Position numbers and translations under genes: made by a program. This document shows, one piece after another, positions 20,021-30,761 of a stretch of 64,000 nt of DNA. Under the pieces are notes generated by a model. It saw nothing but the letters and a program-made list of their open reading frames with translations. It had not been told where the DNA came from and searched no databases. The stretch is taken from NCBI GenBank assembly GCA_051530055.1, contig CM121342.1, positions 11,656,001 through 11,720,000 of the forward strand. The letters are read 5' to 3'. The stretch's first letter is position 1; every line of letters starts with the position of its first letter. The DNA comes from Neoechinorhynchus agilis. Taxonomy: Eukaryota; Acanthocephala.

Positions 20021-20800
20021 AAGTTGTCAAGCACCCGAAGAAAATTTGGTCGCAGAAATACACGAATTGAAATGTTTAGAGCGTTTTTGTAATAGATTTT
20101 CGGCCGCAAATGCCTGTTGAATGATCTAACGGGAAATTAGACTCCCTTTTTTTGCTCTATACTAACTTCAAGTCTACTAGTATTTTAAATTTGATTGAGT
20201 GAAAGGATTGTAAAAAAATTATGACTCCACTGAGTCGATTTTTCATTCTGCGTTCAATGTACCATTAAAGCGGACTACCGGAAAGAGAAAAGCTCGTGAT
20301 GTGAATACCGAGGAAAACAAGAGTCACGTAAACAAAAAACAGATAAGTGAGTGCTTATATCAAACGTAATCTTGGTTTCGAACTGAAAAATACGAGCTTG
20401 GTTAAATCATCAACATCGATTATTTGATATGAGTTTTTTAATTGAAATCAAAAAGTGTGATTTTGTGTTTTATTCTTAGAATTAAACTTAAAGAAAAATT
20501 AAGGACTGTTACGGTGGAACCTAAAAAAGACGAGCTCAGCTTATTTAAATCATCATCGATAATTCGAGAAAAGTTCCTTTTCAAATTCAAAAAGTGTGAT
20601 TTTGTGTTTAACATGTTCGGATAAACAAAAATAGAAGAACAAACGCCGTCAAATCCTTTTTTGAAGAAAAATCGAACCCAATAAGTGCTTTTGTCCGAAC
20701 ATTTCGATTTAATAACTCTTCCTTATTCATAGCGCGTATTTGAATCATTTTCCGCCTGGACCAATGCCATTTCTCTTGATTCGGTAGTAAATATTTTAGG
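20020..20800. other. Non-coding region with a degenerate direct repeat upstream of PPP4C
   Basis: No gene is recognised. A direct duplication about 144 bp apart is visible: ACGAGCTTGGTTAAATCATCAACATCGAT...TCAAAAAGTGTGATTTTGTGTTT near 20391-20470, and again near 20531-20612. Confidence 0.45.
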
Positions 20801-20805
20801 ATATC

Positions 20806-22368
20806 ATGATGTCGTCGCGGTACCTCGACGATCAAATTCGACGATTGAGCCGGTGCGAGAAACTGACTGAAAACGAAGTAAAGGCACTGTGTATGAAGGC
20901 CACAGAGGTTTTGGCTGAAGAAAGCAACATACAATCGATATACTCGCCGATCACGATCTGTGGAGACATTCATGGTCAATTTTACGACTTGAAAGTCTTA
21001 TTCGAGATTGGGTCCCAGGTTTCTTCGACAAACTATTTGTTTCTAGGTGATTTCGTCGATAGAGGATTCTACAGTGTCGAAACATTTCTACTTTTGCTCG
21101 CTTTAAAAGTTCGTCATCCAAACCGGATCACTCTTATTCGAGGCAATCACGAATGCCGTCAAATCACTCAAGTTTATGGCTTCTACGATGAATGCTTCAA
21201 GAAATACAATTCTGCAAATGTTTGGCGATACTGTACTGACGTTTTCGATTGTCTTAGTTTGGGCGCTGTTATAGATGATAGGATATTTTGCGTCCATGGA
21301 GGTCTATCTCCCCTTATAAAGACAATTGATCAAGTCCGATTGATTGATCGACACGTCGAAGTGCCTCATGATGGACCAATGTGCGATCTTCTCTGGTCGG
21401 ATCCCGCTGATAACCAATTGGGGTGGAATTTAAGCCCACGCGGAGCCGGCTATATGTTCGGTGCGGACGTTGCTCGAAATTTCAATTACAATCACGCGGA
21501 TTCTCAACTTCTCTTTTTTTGGTTTGTAAATCTAACATTTTTTAATCCTAAATCAAATTGTCTTACCGGATTCCTTTTGAGATTTTGTCGAGAATTTATT
21601 GGGGCAAAACACAATCTTGTACTCCTTTATCCACAAAGTTTTTTTCGCAAAGGATTGAATTTATTAAAATTTACACGTTTTGGAAGGTAATGTTCTGTGG
21701 AGCCGCGGTTTTCCTCACGCTGGCAGCATTCCCTCGTTTTACTGCGAGAGAGATGTTTTGTTTAATGAGTCGCACGCGGGTCCCGTTTCATCGACCTCCT
21801 TGCTATAGCTGAAAACAGCTGAAGTGCTGATTCTCCGAGGGCCCCGAACGTTTCGATCCCGAAAGGCACAAAATGGAAGCTCTCCTTCAGCTCAGCGTCA
21901 GCTCAGCGTATTTTGGTCCTCTGCGGTCGCTACAGCATCGGGGCCTTTACTTGGTCATGGTGTCGATGCAGGTTGCATCCCATAAGAAGCACTTCCCTCG
22001 GCTGCCCAAGAAAAAATCCCTATATCAATAAATTCGTCCTATAAAAACACAAAATATATGTATTTAAAAAAAGCATTCGTTTTATATCGGAAATTTCTTT
22101 GATCGCGAGTGTCCGTGTGATGTACACGAATCAAACAACTCTGATCTGTAGAGCTCATCAGCTCGTGATGGAAGGATTTAAGTGGCATTTCGACAGAAAC
22201 GTGGTAACTGTATGGTCAGCGCCAAACTACTGCTATCGATGCGGAAATATTGCTTCTATCATGCAAATCGATCCTAATCAGCGCATCTCTTTCGTTTTGT
22301 TCGATGCCGCTCCGGCACATAAAAGACCTGTTCCACCCAGGCTCCCTGTGTCGGAATACTTCTTGTAA
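20806..22368 (+). CDS. PPP4C: Serine/threonine phosphatase PP4 catalytic subunit
   Basis: This is a PPP-family phosphatase with all metal-site motifs: GDIHGQ, GDFVDRG, GNHE, HGGLSP and the late RAHQLVMEG and [11 protein letters not shown]. It ends in YFL, the methylated C-terminus typical of PP2A, PP4 and PP6. The segments [13 protein letters not shown] and [16 protein letters not shown] fit PP4. It has two exons: 20806-21521 and 22110-22368. The only in-frame GT-AG pair gives 324 residues with about 16 extra residues ([15 protein letters not shown]) just before ICRAHQL. The 588-nt intron holds a minus-strand LINE tail. GNHECRQ replaces the usual GNHESRQ. TATTTTAG lies 6 nt before the ATG. 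Confidence 0.87.
21690..22015 (-). mobile_element. LINE 3'-end fragment in PPP4C intron
   Basis: The minus strand reads [13 protein letters not shown] near 21990-21950, [12 protein letters not shown] near 21880-21840, and a [13 protein letters not shown] end near 21735-21715. It matches the C-terminal third of the two LINEs in the window. It is 5'-truncated and decayed. Confidence 0.7.
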
Positions 22369-22534
22369 TGAAACAAAGAAGATGAACTTGAGCAAAGCGT
22401 TGTGTGATTTCTTGTATGCATCGTGTTATGAACGAAACGGGCGTGTGTAACGGACTAGGATAATGCCTTTGTGGTCATCGCAGTACCATATCGATTTATG
22501 ATCTTCTTTTTTTAAATTGGGGGATTTCGGTTCT

Positions 22535-22790
22535 TTGAAACGTAACCACGACAGGAAAACGCTGGTCTGCGCTTAAATGCCCGCTTAACCATACGCAATT
22601 TAGAGGGTTTTTCGCATCCTTACCGATTCTCAGATTCCTCTCGGGGAGGCGGGATCCAATTTGAGTCATCGGCGATCATAAACCCTTGGACCCAGTAAAA
22701 AATAACGATTCTAGGCGACGGTCACGGGCATTGGGCGCAGACCAGCGCTTCCCAGACCAATGAATCGGTGGACGGTGTGTTGGTGAAAAA
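22535..22790. repeat. Foldback MITE (GCGCAGACCAGCG arms)
   Basis: ACGCTGGTCTGCGC at 22559-22572 is mirrored by GCGCAGACCAGCG at 22735-22747. The interior CAGATTCCTCTCGGGGAGG resembles the centre of the 838 and 17163 elements. Confidence 0.6.
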
Positions 22791-22799
22791 AGAATAATC

Positions 22800-23330
22800 T
22801 TACACTCATCGATAAAAAGGCATTTGGCTGAGCCACGCATAAAGATGTTAAAATTGCAAATATGTTGTTGTTTTTGTCACGAATAGTTTAATTAGTAGAT
22901 TTTGACAATTTTATGTCTTAAGTTTTCATACGACGTAATACTTTTAGTTTATTTCTTTGTTTGACTGATTTTGGGAATTTCATTTTATTACTATCCAAAG
23001 TCGATACAAATTGTTTAAAAGATCTGGGAAGGTGCCTCCATTGCTAGAAGACTGTATTTTAAGGTCGAATGTTCGCTGCCTTGAAATCGACCCCGGTCGC
23101 CGCGTGTGACAGGCGAGAATACACTAAAAAAAGTTGTTTCGATGGCATTTTGAATAAAAAATTATTAAAAACTATGTGAGTTATTTGAAGTATCTGAGCG
23201 TTTTTGCGTAATATTTTGGCCGTATAAAGAGCGGCTCTATTATTTCGATGAACCCACTCTCAATGTTGAATGCACGACTACTTGATTTATTTTTGTAAGG
23301 ACTATCTAAATACTAGAGATCTAAATGCTG
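22800..23330. other. Non-coding stretch
   Basis: No gene or repeat is recognised. It may include the 3' untranslated region of the minus-strand secreted peptide gene. Confidence 0.35.
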
Positions 23331-23338
23331 CTCCATGC

Positions 23339-23659
23339 TCAGCAGCAACAGAGACAAGGCTCACAGGTCGTTGAACAGGGCGGTCTATTGTAGCAGCAAT
23401 AGCAACAGACCCGCGGGCAAGGAGTAGTTGGTGGCGGAGGCGGATAATAGCAGCAACAACAAACGTCCGGTTCACAGCAAGGTTTGCAGACGGGTTGGCA
23501 TCCAAAACCTCCACCAAAACGGCCAAATCCGCCAAATTGGCGCTTTACTGTTAGCTTCGTATCCTCATCACCTTTACTCATCATTCCTTTCTCGACTGGT
23601 TTCGCAACACTGAACACTGCTAGGAAGAGACAAAGCAGGAATAATAAAGATTGGGTCAT
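23339..23659 (-). CDS. Secreted cysteine-rich peptide precursor
   Basis: 106 residues. An N-terminal signal peptide (QSLLFLLCLFLAVFSVA, about residues 3-19) is followed by a short Lys/Asp/Glu-rich propeptide ending in a dibasic KR (about 40). The predicted mature part starts QFGGFGRFGGGFG and then runs into a Cys/Pro-rich domain (CQPVCKPCC, VCCCCYYPPPPP, CEPCLCCC). About 21 of the last 55 residues are Cys. The layout (signal, pro-region, KR, Gly/Phe-rich linker, Cys-dense tail) resembles secreted antimicrobial, cuticle-associated or toxin-like peptides of invertebrates, but no specific family is recognised. It is a single exon. Confidence 0.65.
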   Translation of the reverse strand: MTQSLLFLLCLFLAVFSVAKPVEKGMMSKGDEDTKLTVKRQFGGFGRFGGGFGCQPVCKPCCEPDVCCCCYYPPPPPTTPCPRVCCYCCYNRPPCSTTCEPCLCCC

Positions 23660-23669
23660 TTTGAAATAG

Positions 23670-24285
23670 ATTTCACAAGACTGTTGCTACATCAATGAAG
23701 TGTCACCCCGTCTTATCCACTTGAAACTGGTAGCAAACTGATTGCGAATATAGTTTCGAATTTATCAATAGAATGTTGCTCAAAATTAGTTGCAAATTTC
23801 GTGGTTCAATAAGAATGCCAATCAAGTAAATGCCATTTAGTTATCTAGATTATTGAGCGGGTTCTACAAATAAGACAATATCGAATAGCCGTGTAATTAT
23901 AATTTGAACGAGTAACATTTCGAAATGATTTAAAACAAATGTCGTAAGAGTCTGTGTTTTAAAGAAAAGTCTCACTTTTGAAGGATTTAACGCATGCCAC
24001 AGCGTCTTAATCGTACTCTTCAAACACGAAGAATTTTAATTCGAAAGCAGATTAGTCCATTTTATCGCAATCTCGGTCGCGTTTTTTGAATCCCCGGCAC
24101 GATATTTGAAGTAAATGTTATATAAATTGAAAATTCGGATTAGAATGTGCCGTTAGAGATGGGAAAAAACACGTTTTAAAAACACACTTATCTCGAAGCG
24201 TTCCCAAATAACGTTCGGAAATATTCGATAAATTATGATCGTAATCAATTTTCGAGGAAAGATTATTTATGACTGCAAATCAAGT
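23670..24285. other. Non-coding stretch
   Basis: AT-rich; nothing recognised. It should contain the promoter of the cysteine-rich peptide gene (minus strand). Confidence 0.35.
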
Positions 24286-24287
24286 CT

Positions 24288-24520
24288 AATGTATCTATGA
24301 GCCTCCCAGATCCATCTCTTCACCACTCGGAACCGTCGCAAGGACACTTGCAGCGTTGCCGCGCTGGATCACGAGACCTATGTTTTGCAAGAAGAACGTT
24401 CCTGCTCTTGGGTATCCGGTTGCGATCCTCATCTTCCTTGAAAGATCCGCCGTAAAGTTCTTGGCCTCAGCACCGAAGACACCGAGCGTCTCAACGCCGA
24501 TGTGACATCTCCGTCAATTC
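24288..24520 (-). mobile_element. LINE 3'-end fragment
   Basis: The minus strand gives an open stretch with GVETLGVFGAEAKNF, AGTFFLQNIG and VIQRGNAASVLATVPSG. It is collinear with the C-terminus of the LINE at 10.5-10.68 kb (VETYGALEPSAL, FLAQRIA, AIQRSNAASILATSG). This is one of the better-preserved tails. Confidence 0.75.
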
Positions 24521-25090
24521 AGTATTTATTTCCGATTTCTGTGATCTCACTAAAGGTCTACGATTGAAATTATCAAAACCTTAGCCAGCAAAGTTCATGT
24601 AAAACAAAAATAAATACAGAGTACCAATACGAATTTGATTGTAGCGATATAGTTTGGAGTCTATAAATTGGTTCTAAATATTAAGCATCTCGACCGTTTT
24701 CAATCCCAATCAATAATTTCACTGTTTCCATGGCATCATTTTGCAAACATCCACACGAAATAAGTTTAGAAATTAGCGAAAAGGTTTGAAAAGTTCTGTA
24801 ATGCAATTCTTTGTCGTATTTTGTTAAGGTAATGTAGAATTGTCAATTTTGTGGAAATTATTTTTAAAATGCCGAACTTTAATTTATAAAAAGTTTTATT
24901 GGCGTTCACGTTAGTCGATTTACCTGAACATTATACCATCAAAACGAAAAACGCTTTTACGCAAATCTCGAGCTGGATGCGTCAAACTGTTTAAGTCGTA
25001 GTTTTTTCTCATAAATTAAAAACTTTAGAAGATTTTACTGGAAAGCGACTCGAATCCTGTTCGCTCTCTTTCGAAGCGGATTTATTTCCA
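24521..25090. other. Non-coding stretch
   Basis: AT-rich; no gene or repeat recognised. Confidence 0.35.
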
Positions 25091-25091
25091 A

Positions 25092-25664
25092 CTAATCATC
25101 GAGTTTAACATAAGAAGACCGGACCTGATTTGGGATTTTAACGTCATCGATTGTTTTTTCACTGGAAACTACTTTTTTCAGACGATTCAAAAGGATTTGT
25201 CCAATCATTCCTGGCGGACGGGTGAATTTTTCCAAATTCTGGGATGGACGTTGCCGGCTAGCACCTTCTGGGAGCACTTTTTGCTTATAATGAAATTCAT
25301 CTTCCACTGGGACCAAATGCCAATCACATCTATAATGAACATACACATTTTCGCCGTTGGAGATTCGTTCCCCTCGAAAAACTCGTTCCGCTTCGAAATA
25401 CGAAGACTTGATTGATTGATCAGTAGATGGCTGACTGGTTTTTAATACGTAGTAACTCACTTCTAAAAAATGTTAGAGTTGTTGTGGATATTTTGTGTTT
25501 TTTAACAAACCCGGATACGCTCTTTCCTCGGATCCAAGAATGAAAATGCGACCAATACCTCCGTCCTTCAACATTAAACAATAGTCGGTTAAAGTTCGAC
25601 CGTTGTAAGAACCTTTGCGACCAATATATTCAATAACCTTTTTCGAAACCTGTTGAACAGACAT
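25092..25664 (-). CDS. MRPS34: Mitochondrial ribosomal protein S34 (mS34)
   Basis: Two exons, 25664-25511 and 25462-25092, with a 48-nt GT-AG intron, give 174 residues. KKVIEYIGRKGSYNGRTL at the N-terminus is followed by GGIGRIFILGSEERAYP, then EVSYYVLKTSQP directly across the splice, a segment around FRGERIS and HYRCDWHLVPVEDE. The order and the D-W-x-L-V-P motif match MRPS34, a metazoan-specific protein of the mitochondrial small subunit. The C-terminus is basic. CTTATAG stands 2 nt before the ATG. Confidence 0.75.
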
Positions 25665-25934
25665 ATCTATAAGATAAATGGAGGGGAACTAGATCGTAAA
25701 TAAATTAAAAATAAATAATAATGTGACTTGGTTGAATAAAGTTGTCAACCTTGCGATCTGAGAAAAGTGCCATTCCTGTTCAAAGCAAATATTAGAGGAA
25801 AAAAGCGATAAAAAAACCAGTGTAGTACTTTTTTTCGAGTCGATGGGTCGATTGTGAGTCCGACGAGACTGACGAATATTGCACGAAGGGGAATCAGTTT
25901 CTCTATATCATCAACGAAAATAGACACTTGGTAG

Positions 25935-26090
25935 AGTAATGGTAAATTGAACCTTTACTTCCGGGCTTTCGCCATCTTCTTTAGGAATCTACAAAGGCGC
26001 GTGGGGATGTGAAGTAAGTGTTTTAGTAGCGACATTGAAGTGTGTGTGGAAAGTTCGTCCCGCCTGTTGAGCATTTCTTAGGTTTTTTGT
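25935..26090. repeat. Dispersed repeat, family D copy
   Basis: TTTACTTCCGGGCTTTCGCCATCTTCTTTAGGAATCTACAAAG...GCGACATTGAAGTGTGTGTGG...AGTTCGTCCCGCC, a diverged copy of 3915-4030. Confidence 0.6.
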
Positions 26091-27330
26091 CCAGTTGATT
26101 TTCCGAAATCCCTTCGTATTGTCTTCGGGAAACACCTTCCCCCTTCCAACGGCCCAGAATATAAGTAGTTCCTCGGCGATACTTTCACTAGGTCCTTAAC
26201 TCGCGTCCAAAGTTTTTTGCTTCTCAGTCGTTGTGGCACTTACGACAATATTGAATGTACTTTTAAAATTCAGAATAGTTTGGTAAGATTTACGGTGTAC
26301 AGAAAAATGCCGTTAAAAAGTGCTATGTGCCATTTTCAACGAAGAAAATAGTGCTACGGACGATCACAATGTTGAAAATCACTGATTTAAAGCGTCTTTC
26401 AGCGAATCTTTGAAGGAATATGTGAGATACCCCTTTAGAAGTCCGTGAATCGGAAGCCAACCGATAGGTGGATTTGCACCTGACATTTTTCCAGAAAGGT
26501 AGCCAGTCGCAACCAAAGCGATTCTTAACAAAAATATACAGTAAATATATTAAAAAACAAAATTATTTTCTGTAGTGTTTTTAGAGAAATCGAATCTTAA
26601 ATCCAATTAACTGTTAGGTTTGGTCAATGTTCCATCCAACTTTGTTTTATGTTTTAATTGTTTATTGCAGAAAAATTGAAGGAATTTATTGATTCCAATA
26701 TTTCTGACTCACATGCAGAGATTGTAGTTCCGACGATAATCAGATTCAATAAAATTCCTTCAATTTTTCCGGAATAAACAAACAATTTTGTTTTATGTTC
26801 CTAAAAAATCGAGTTATTGCTGAATGAAAAGACAATCAAAAATGCCGTTTTCCTCAATTATTTTCGGAAAGAATCTTTTGGATTGTGTCCCAAATGTTCG
26901 GTGTCTTAAGAATTTTCGACCTTTTTTCAATGTCCATTTCTTCAGAGGGCATTAAAAGTTTTATTAAGTGTAATGATTAAATTTTTTTATGAATTTCTCT
27001 ATTTCGCAATGTTAATTTAGTACATAATTATTCGCCGTCCTCGTATTGTGTCCATTGGAGAACAAAAGCCAAAATGTATAAGTTCAAAGTTTGTTCTTGC
27101 TTTGGAGAACTTGAATGTTTTTTTGTTCATTTCCCAAAATTAATGATATTAAGAAAATCTTTAGAGATAGTAAATATTGAATGGTGGTTTTTGAACATTC
27201 TTTTTATATGAGATATTTTGAAAGAAGAAAATTTCGCTTAAAACATAATATCGTGATTATTTCTAAAACCTTCGAGAACAAATTTCCGGAATTGTTTAAC
27301 GATTTCATTCGATGATTTTGAAATCCGAAT
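26090..27330. other. Non-coding region upstream of the K2P channel
   Basis: No gene is recognised. A foldback lies at 26645-26795: GTTTATTGCAGAAAAATTGAAGGAATTTATTG is mirrored by TAAAATTCCTTCAATTTTTCCGGAATAAAC. Confidence 0.5.
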
Positions 27331-27342
27331 TTTTTCAGAGAT

Positions 27343-28353
27343 ATGTTAAGGACGGTATTTTGCAATCGAAGTTTCCGACTTTACGTTTTTCTGTGTTGCT
27401 TCTACGCTGCATATCTGATACTTGGTGCTTACGCATTCGCTTATATTGAAGGCGGATCTGCCGAAAGGAACAGAATTGATCGGTACTTGATTTCAAGAGA
27501 GAAATTCCTCAAAGAAAACAATTTGAGTCAAGAATCCCTTGATTTATTTCTTAATGAAGTACTGGATCTAAGTGGAAAAGGTATAGGAGTCACCGCGTCC
27601 ACGATCAACGAAACCAATTGGGTGATATCCAAGTCGTTCATGTTTGTTACTACTCTCATAACGACAGTCGGATACGGTCATGTGAGTCCGGCCACGAATC
27701 TCGGCAAACTCTTGTGTATCGTTTACGCCAGCTTCGGAATCATTCTGACAGTCGGTGAAAACCCGGTTTTCAAGGATGTTTCTTGGGAAAACCGGTTTTC
27801 TGTAATGCTCTTCTCCGCAACCATGGAAAGAATGTTCTATTTATCATATAGAACCGTCCAAGGCATCATAAGAACTAGACGCGGTACCAGCAGCGAAGAT
27901 GCTGTCCGAACAATTCTATTCATTTGCGTCCTATCATTCATTCTAGTCTTTGTATTCATCGTTCCTTCATTTACTTTCTTTTTAATCGAAAGACCGAAAT
28001 GGTCCCTTCTAGATGCTGTCTACTTCTGCTTCATTTCAGTCACAACCATCGGTCTTGGCGATTACGTACCGGGAGAAGGATTCAATGGGTTCCGTGGAAC
28101 CGCATACAAACTATTATCGTCCTTTTATATAGTTGTAGGAGCTCTTCTAATGCTGTTTCTTCTTTCAGTCGCAACGATCGTTCCATTTGTTAAACATTTC
28201 GATTGGTGCCACATGGACTATGGCGAAGACCCAGATGATTTGCAATCGTTGATTAGCAGCCAAATCGAATCAGTGCCGCCTTATATTAGGAGAATCGAAC
28301 GCGAAAACACAAACGAAACGAATCACATTACAACGGACAGTTCGGTTGAGTAA
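27343..28353 (+). CDS. Two-pore-domain (K2P/TWK) potassium channel
   Basis: 336 residues in one exon. The topology is TM1 (about 13-34), a long extracellular loop (35-95) with an N-glycosylation site NET, pore loop 1 with TTVGYG (107-112), TM2 (about 119-138), TM3 (about 190-214), pore loop 2 with TTIGLGD (234-240) and TM4 (about 255-280). A hydrophilic C-tail follows. Two P-loops with TxG(Y/L)G filters define the K2P family of background potassium channels, greatly expanded as TWK genes in nematodes. The protein sits at the short end for the family. TTTTTTCAG lies 4 nt before the ATG. Confidence 0.9.
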   Translation: MLRTVFCNRSFRLYVFLCCFYAAYLILGAYAFAYIEGGSAERNRIDRYLISREKFLKENNLSQESLDLFLNEVLDLSGKGIGVTASTINETNWVISKSFMFVTTLITTVGYGHVSPATNLGKLLCIVYASFGIILTVGENPVFKDVSWENRFSVMLFSATMERMFYLSYRTVQGIIRTRRGTSSEDAVRTILFICVLSFILVFVFIVPSFTFFLIERPKWSLLDAVYFCFISVTTIGLGDYVPGEGFNGFRGTAYKLLSSFYIVVGALLMLFLLSVATIVPFVKHFDWCHMDYGEDPDDLQSLISSQIESVPPYIRRIERENTNETNHITTDSSVE

Positions 28354-29215
28354 AATTGAGAAATTTGAATAAACATTTTCGCATTTATAGAAACAATTTT
28401 TTTACTTTTCGGGGATTGCTAAGATAAACTTGTTCGTTACAGTTTTAGGAGCCCGTGAAGTGGCAAAAAAAGAGAAAAATACAAATGCTTCAATCCGTCG
28501 CTCGCGACGCAAGGGAATGTTTTAATATAAACAAAATTGGAAAAGAAATAAATAATATCAGATCTTTGTCGAATATAAAGTAGAATGTCGCTTATCCTCC
28601 GAATTAGTGACGACCGGACACCATTCGGATACGAGATTTTTTTCGGAAATACCCAAAACCCAACGAGGTCGGTTCTTAACACTCGGCGGCGGGGGTAAGT
28701 GTTTTAATATAAACAAAATTGGAAGAGAATTAAACAGTTTTAGCTTTTTCGTTTAAAATAATCACTGTTATCTCTACCATTGTACACCTTCACTTTTTGC
28801 CTGCAAGTCCTTCGATCCTCTTATTTGAAAAGAAGTTGAGTATGGCAGCAATCCGGACAAAAATTGACGTATGGGATAATCGACGTTCCACTGTACCGTC
28901 AAACAAGATTTTGTTCTACTAATCGGTCTCTTTTTTTCCAACAAAACCTCGGTTTCCAGATATAAGCAGGTTCAATAATTAGAAGTAGCAGAGGCCACTT
29001 TTGACTGCGATAATGTGTCCCATTTCGATTTTGTCAATATCATTGAGTTATTGACCATAGATTAGTACTTACTGAAAGTGTTTAATCAACGAATGAAATG
29101 CTGATAGAAAAATCGGACCTCTTCACGGTTGTACGGTTTAAAGTTAACGTCAGTGTTAATGAGCGCAATAACAACCAAGCATTTGCGGTTCAATCGTCTT
29201 TACTTTTGATCACGA
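28354..29215. other. Non-coding region with a short direct repeat
   Basis: GTTTTAATATAAACAAAATTGG is present at about 28520 and again at about 28703, 183 bp apart. No gene is recognised. Confidence 0.45.
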
Positions 29216-29223
29216 ACGCGTGA

Positions 29224-29808
29224 ATGTACGATAGAGCGATGGGACAATCGAAGTCGTCGCCTAATTCGACAGACCAATCAACCCAGTGCAACTGCGCTCA
29301 AAGACAATCAGTACCCAGGCAACTGGTAATCATCAGAGGAATACCACCGTCAGTAGCTTTGCCGTATTTCGGGATTATTCCACCAAAAACATATTATACA
29401 CTTGAACAGCAGCAACAAACTCAACCAACAATTCCACAGTCAACTTCTACAAACATTTATGTATCATTCGAAAAAACGAAGGCAACGAATGCGTCCAGCG
29501 CAATAGAGAATCTTTCGAAAGAGGAAGAGACAAAGAACGTCGTTAGATATCAACGTCCAATACCGCAAGGATATAGAGTTTCACTGTTCACAGGAAAACC
29601 ACTTGGACGAACGGGACCGCCACCTTTGCCTCCAAAAAGTGCTCATTTGCCAATACTCACAGGACCGCCACCTTTGCCTCCAAAAAGTTCTCATTTGCCA
29701 ATACTCACAGGACCGCCACCTTTGCCTCCAAAAAGTTCTCATTCGTCCATCCCAATACGAAGAATGCGCCGTGGGGCAATCCTGAAGCGAAGAAGGAGGC
29801 GACATTGA
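29224..29808 (+). CDS. Proline-rich basic protein with SH3-ligand repeats
   Basis: The likely start is MGQSKSS at 29239 (the frame opens at 29224). A Gly-2 with Ser-6 fits N-myristoylation. The middle is Gln/Thr/Ser-rich. The C-terminal third holds three near-identical 17-residue repeats, each centred on GPPPLPPKS, a class II SH3 ligand. It ends in a strongly basic tail (RRMRRGAILKRRRRRH). The motif SLFTGKPLGR precedes the repeats, and a related TGK-L motif closes the gene at 30762. No known family is recognised. The DNA repeats are almost identical (29614-29740), so the expansion is recent. Confidence 0.55.
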   Translation: MYDRAMGQSKSSPNSTDQSTQCNCAQRQSVPRQLVIIRGIPPSVALPYFGIIPPKTYYTLEQQQQTQPTIPQSTSTNIYVSFEKTKATNASSAIENLSKEEETKNVVRYQRPIPQGYRVSLFTGKPLGRTGPPPLPPKSAHLPILTGPPPLPPKSSHLPILTGPPPLPPKSSHSSIPIRRMRRGAILKRRRRRH

Positions 29809-29958
29809 TAATATAGATTTTTAATAAACGGCGCATTTGGTGTACCATTCACGCTCTTTAAAAGTCACGGATCGAGCACTTGATTACACGCCGATTAAAT
29901 GCATCATCGACTTTAGACCACAAGATTAGCACCGATTGAAACCATTATTTTTATCAAA

Positions 29959-30238
29959 GATGGGCAATGCGAATAAAAGACGAGAACCGGAATTAGAAGA
30001 ACGCATACCGCAGACTCCGAGGAGAATGATAATTATAAGAAGGCAAATACCAATGTTCCAAAACGATACATTCAATAATCCGTCTGTGGTAGGGCAGCAA
30101 TTTGTCAATGAACCACAACAGCGATTTGTATCGTTGCCATATCCAGTAAATCTTAATAATGCAATGCCATTACAAGTAATTCCAAATTTCTGTTGTCGAC
30201 ATCGATTGCTAAGGCCCGAGAAAATATCTTATTTTTAA
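29959..30238 (+). CDS. Small basic protein, possible relative of the 29.2-kb gene
   Basis: The start MGNANKRR at about 29959 again offers an N-terminal Gly for myristoylation. About 92 residues. RRMIIIRRQIPMF resembles the RRM/RQIP basic patches of the neighbouring gene. The end is CCRHRLLRP. It lies 150 bp downstream of the previous gene on the same strand. The function is unknown; the shared style suggests one locally duplicated family. Confidence 0.45.
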
Positions 30239-30304
30239 AGTTGGTTGTTCAAGGTAAAAGCCTATTTTCTATATAGTAATATCAAGTTTTGTTTTCGAAT
30301 ATAT

Positions 30305-30400
30305 ACACCTGAACAACGATAAAGAAAATCTTTACTTTCGAGCTTTCCTTAAAGTAGCGACATCGAAATATGGAAAGTTAGTCCCGCCTTTTGAGCAGTT
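30305..30400. repeat. Dispersed repeat, family D copy
   Basis: ACGATAAAGAAAATCTTTACTTTCG...AAGTAGCGACATCGAAATATGGAAAGTTAGTCCCGCC, a diverged copy of 3910-4035. Confidence 0.55.
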
Positions 30401-30761
30401 CTTTGGCTTTGTCTAGATAATTTCCAGAATTCTCCCTCGTATAAAGATTTTCTTTACCAAAACAATCCTCTCCCAAATGTCCATTTTCGAAAACAAAACT
30501 TGGTCAATTCGCTGTGGCTGGAAAATCAAGTAGTCTTTTACAAGATTATAAAGTAATATTATTTCTTGTATATTTTAATTGAAATAATAGCCGTTATTTA
30601 ATCATGGTTAAATTGTATTCAATGAATTAGTGAGTAATTTAAGAGGTTTGAGAGTCAACGCAAACGGCAAAGTCTAGCCCATTAAAATAGCCCCCTAATA
30701 ATCCGCACTTTTCATCGTTCTTTGCTTTGATGTTGAACTTTGCCAGGCAGCATCACAGAAC

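Noticed and set aside
20608-20979. Minus-strand 123-codon frame across the PPP4C start.
   Set aside because: It overlaps the conserved phosphatase N-terminus and has no recognisable motif.
23302-23669. Plus- and alternate-frame ORFs over the cysteine-rich gene.
   Set aside because: They lack a signal peptide or any motif and are explained by the minus-strand secreted peptide.
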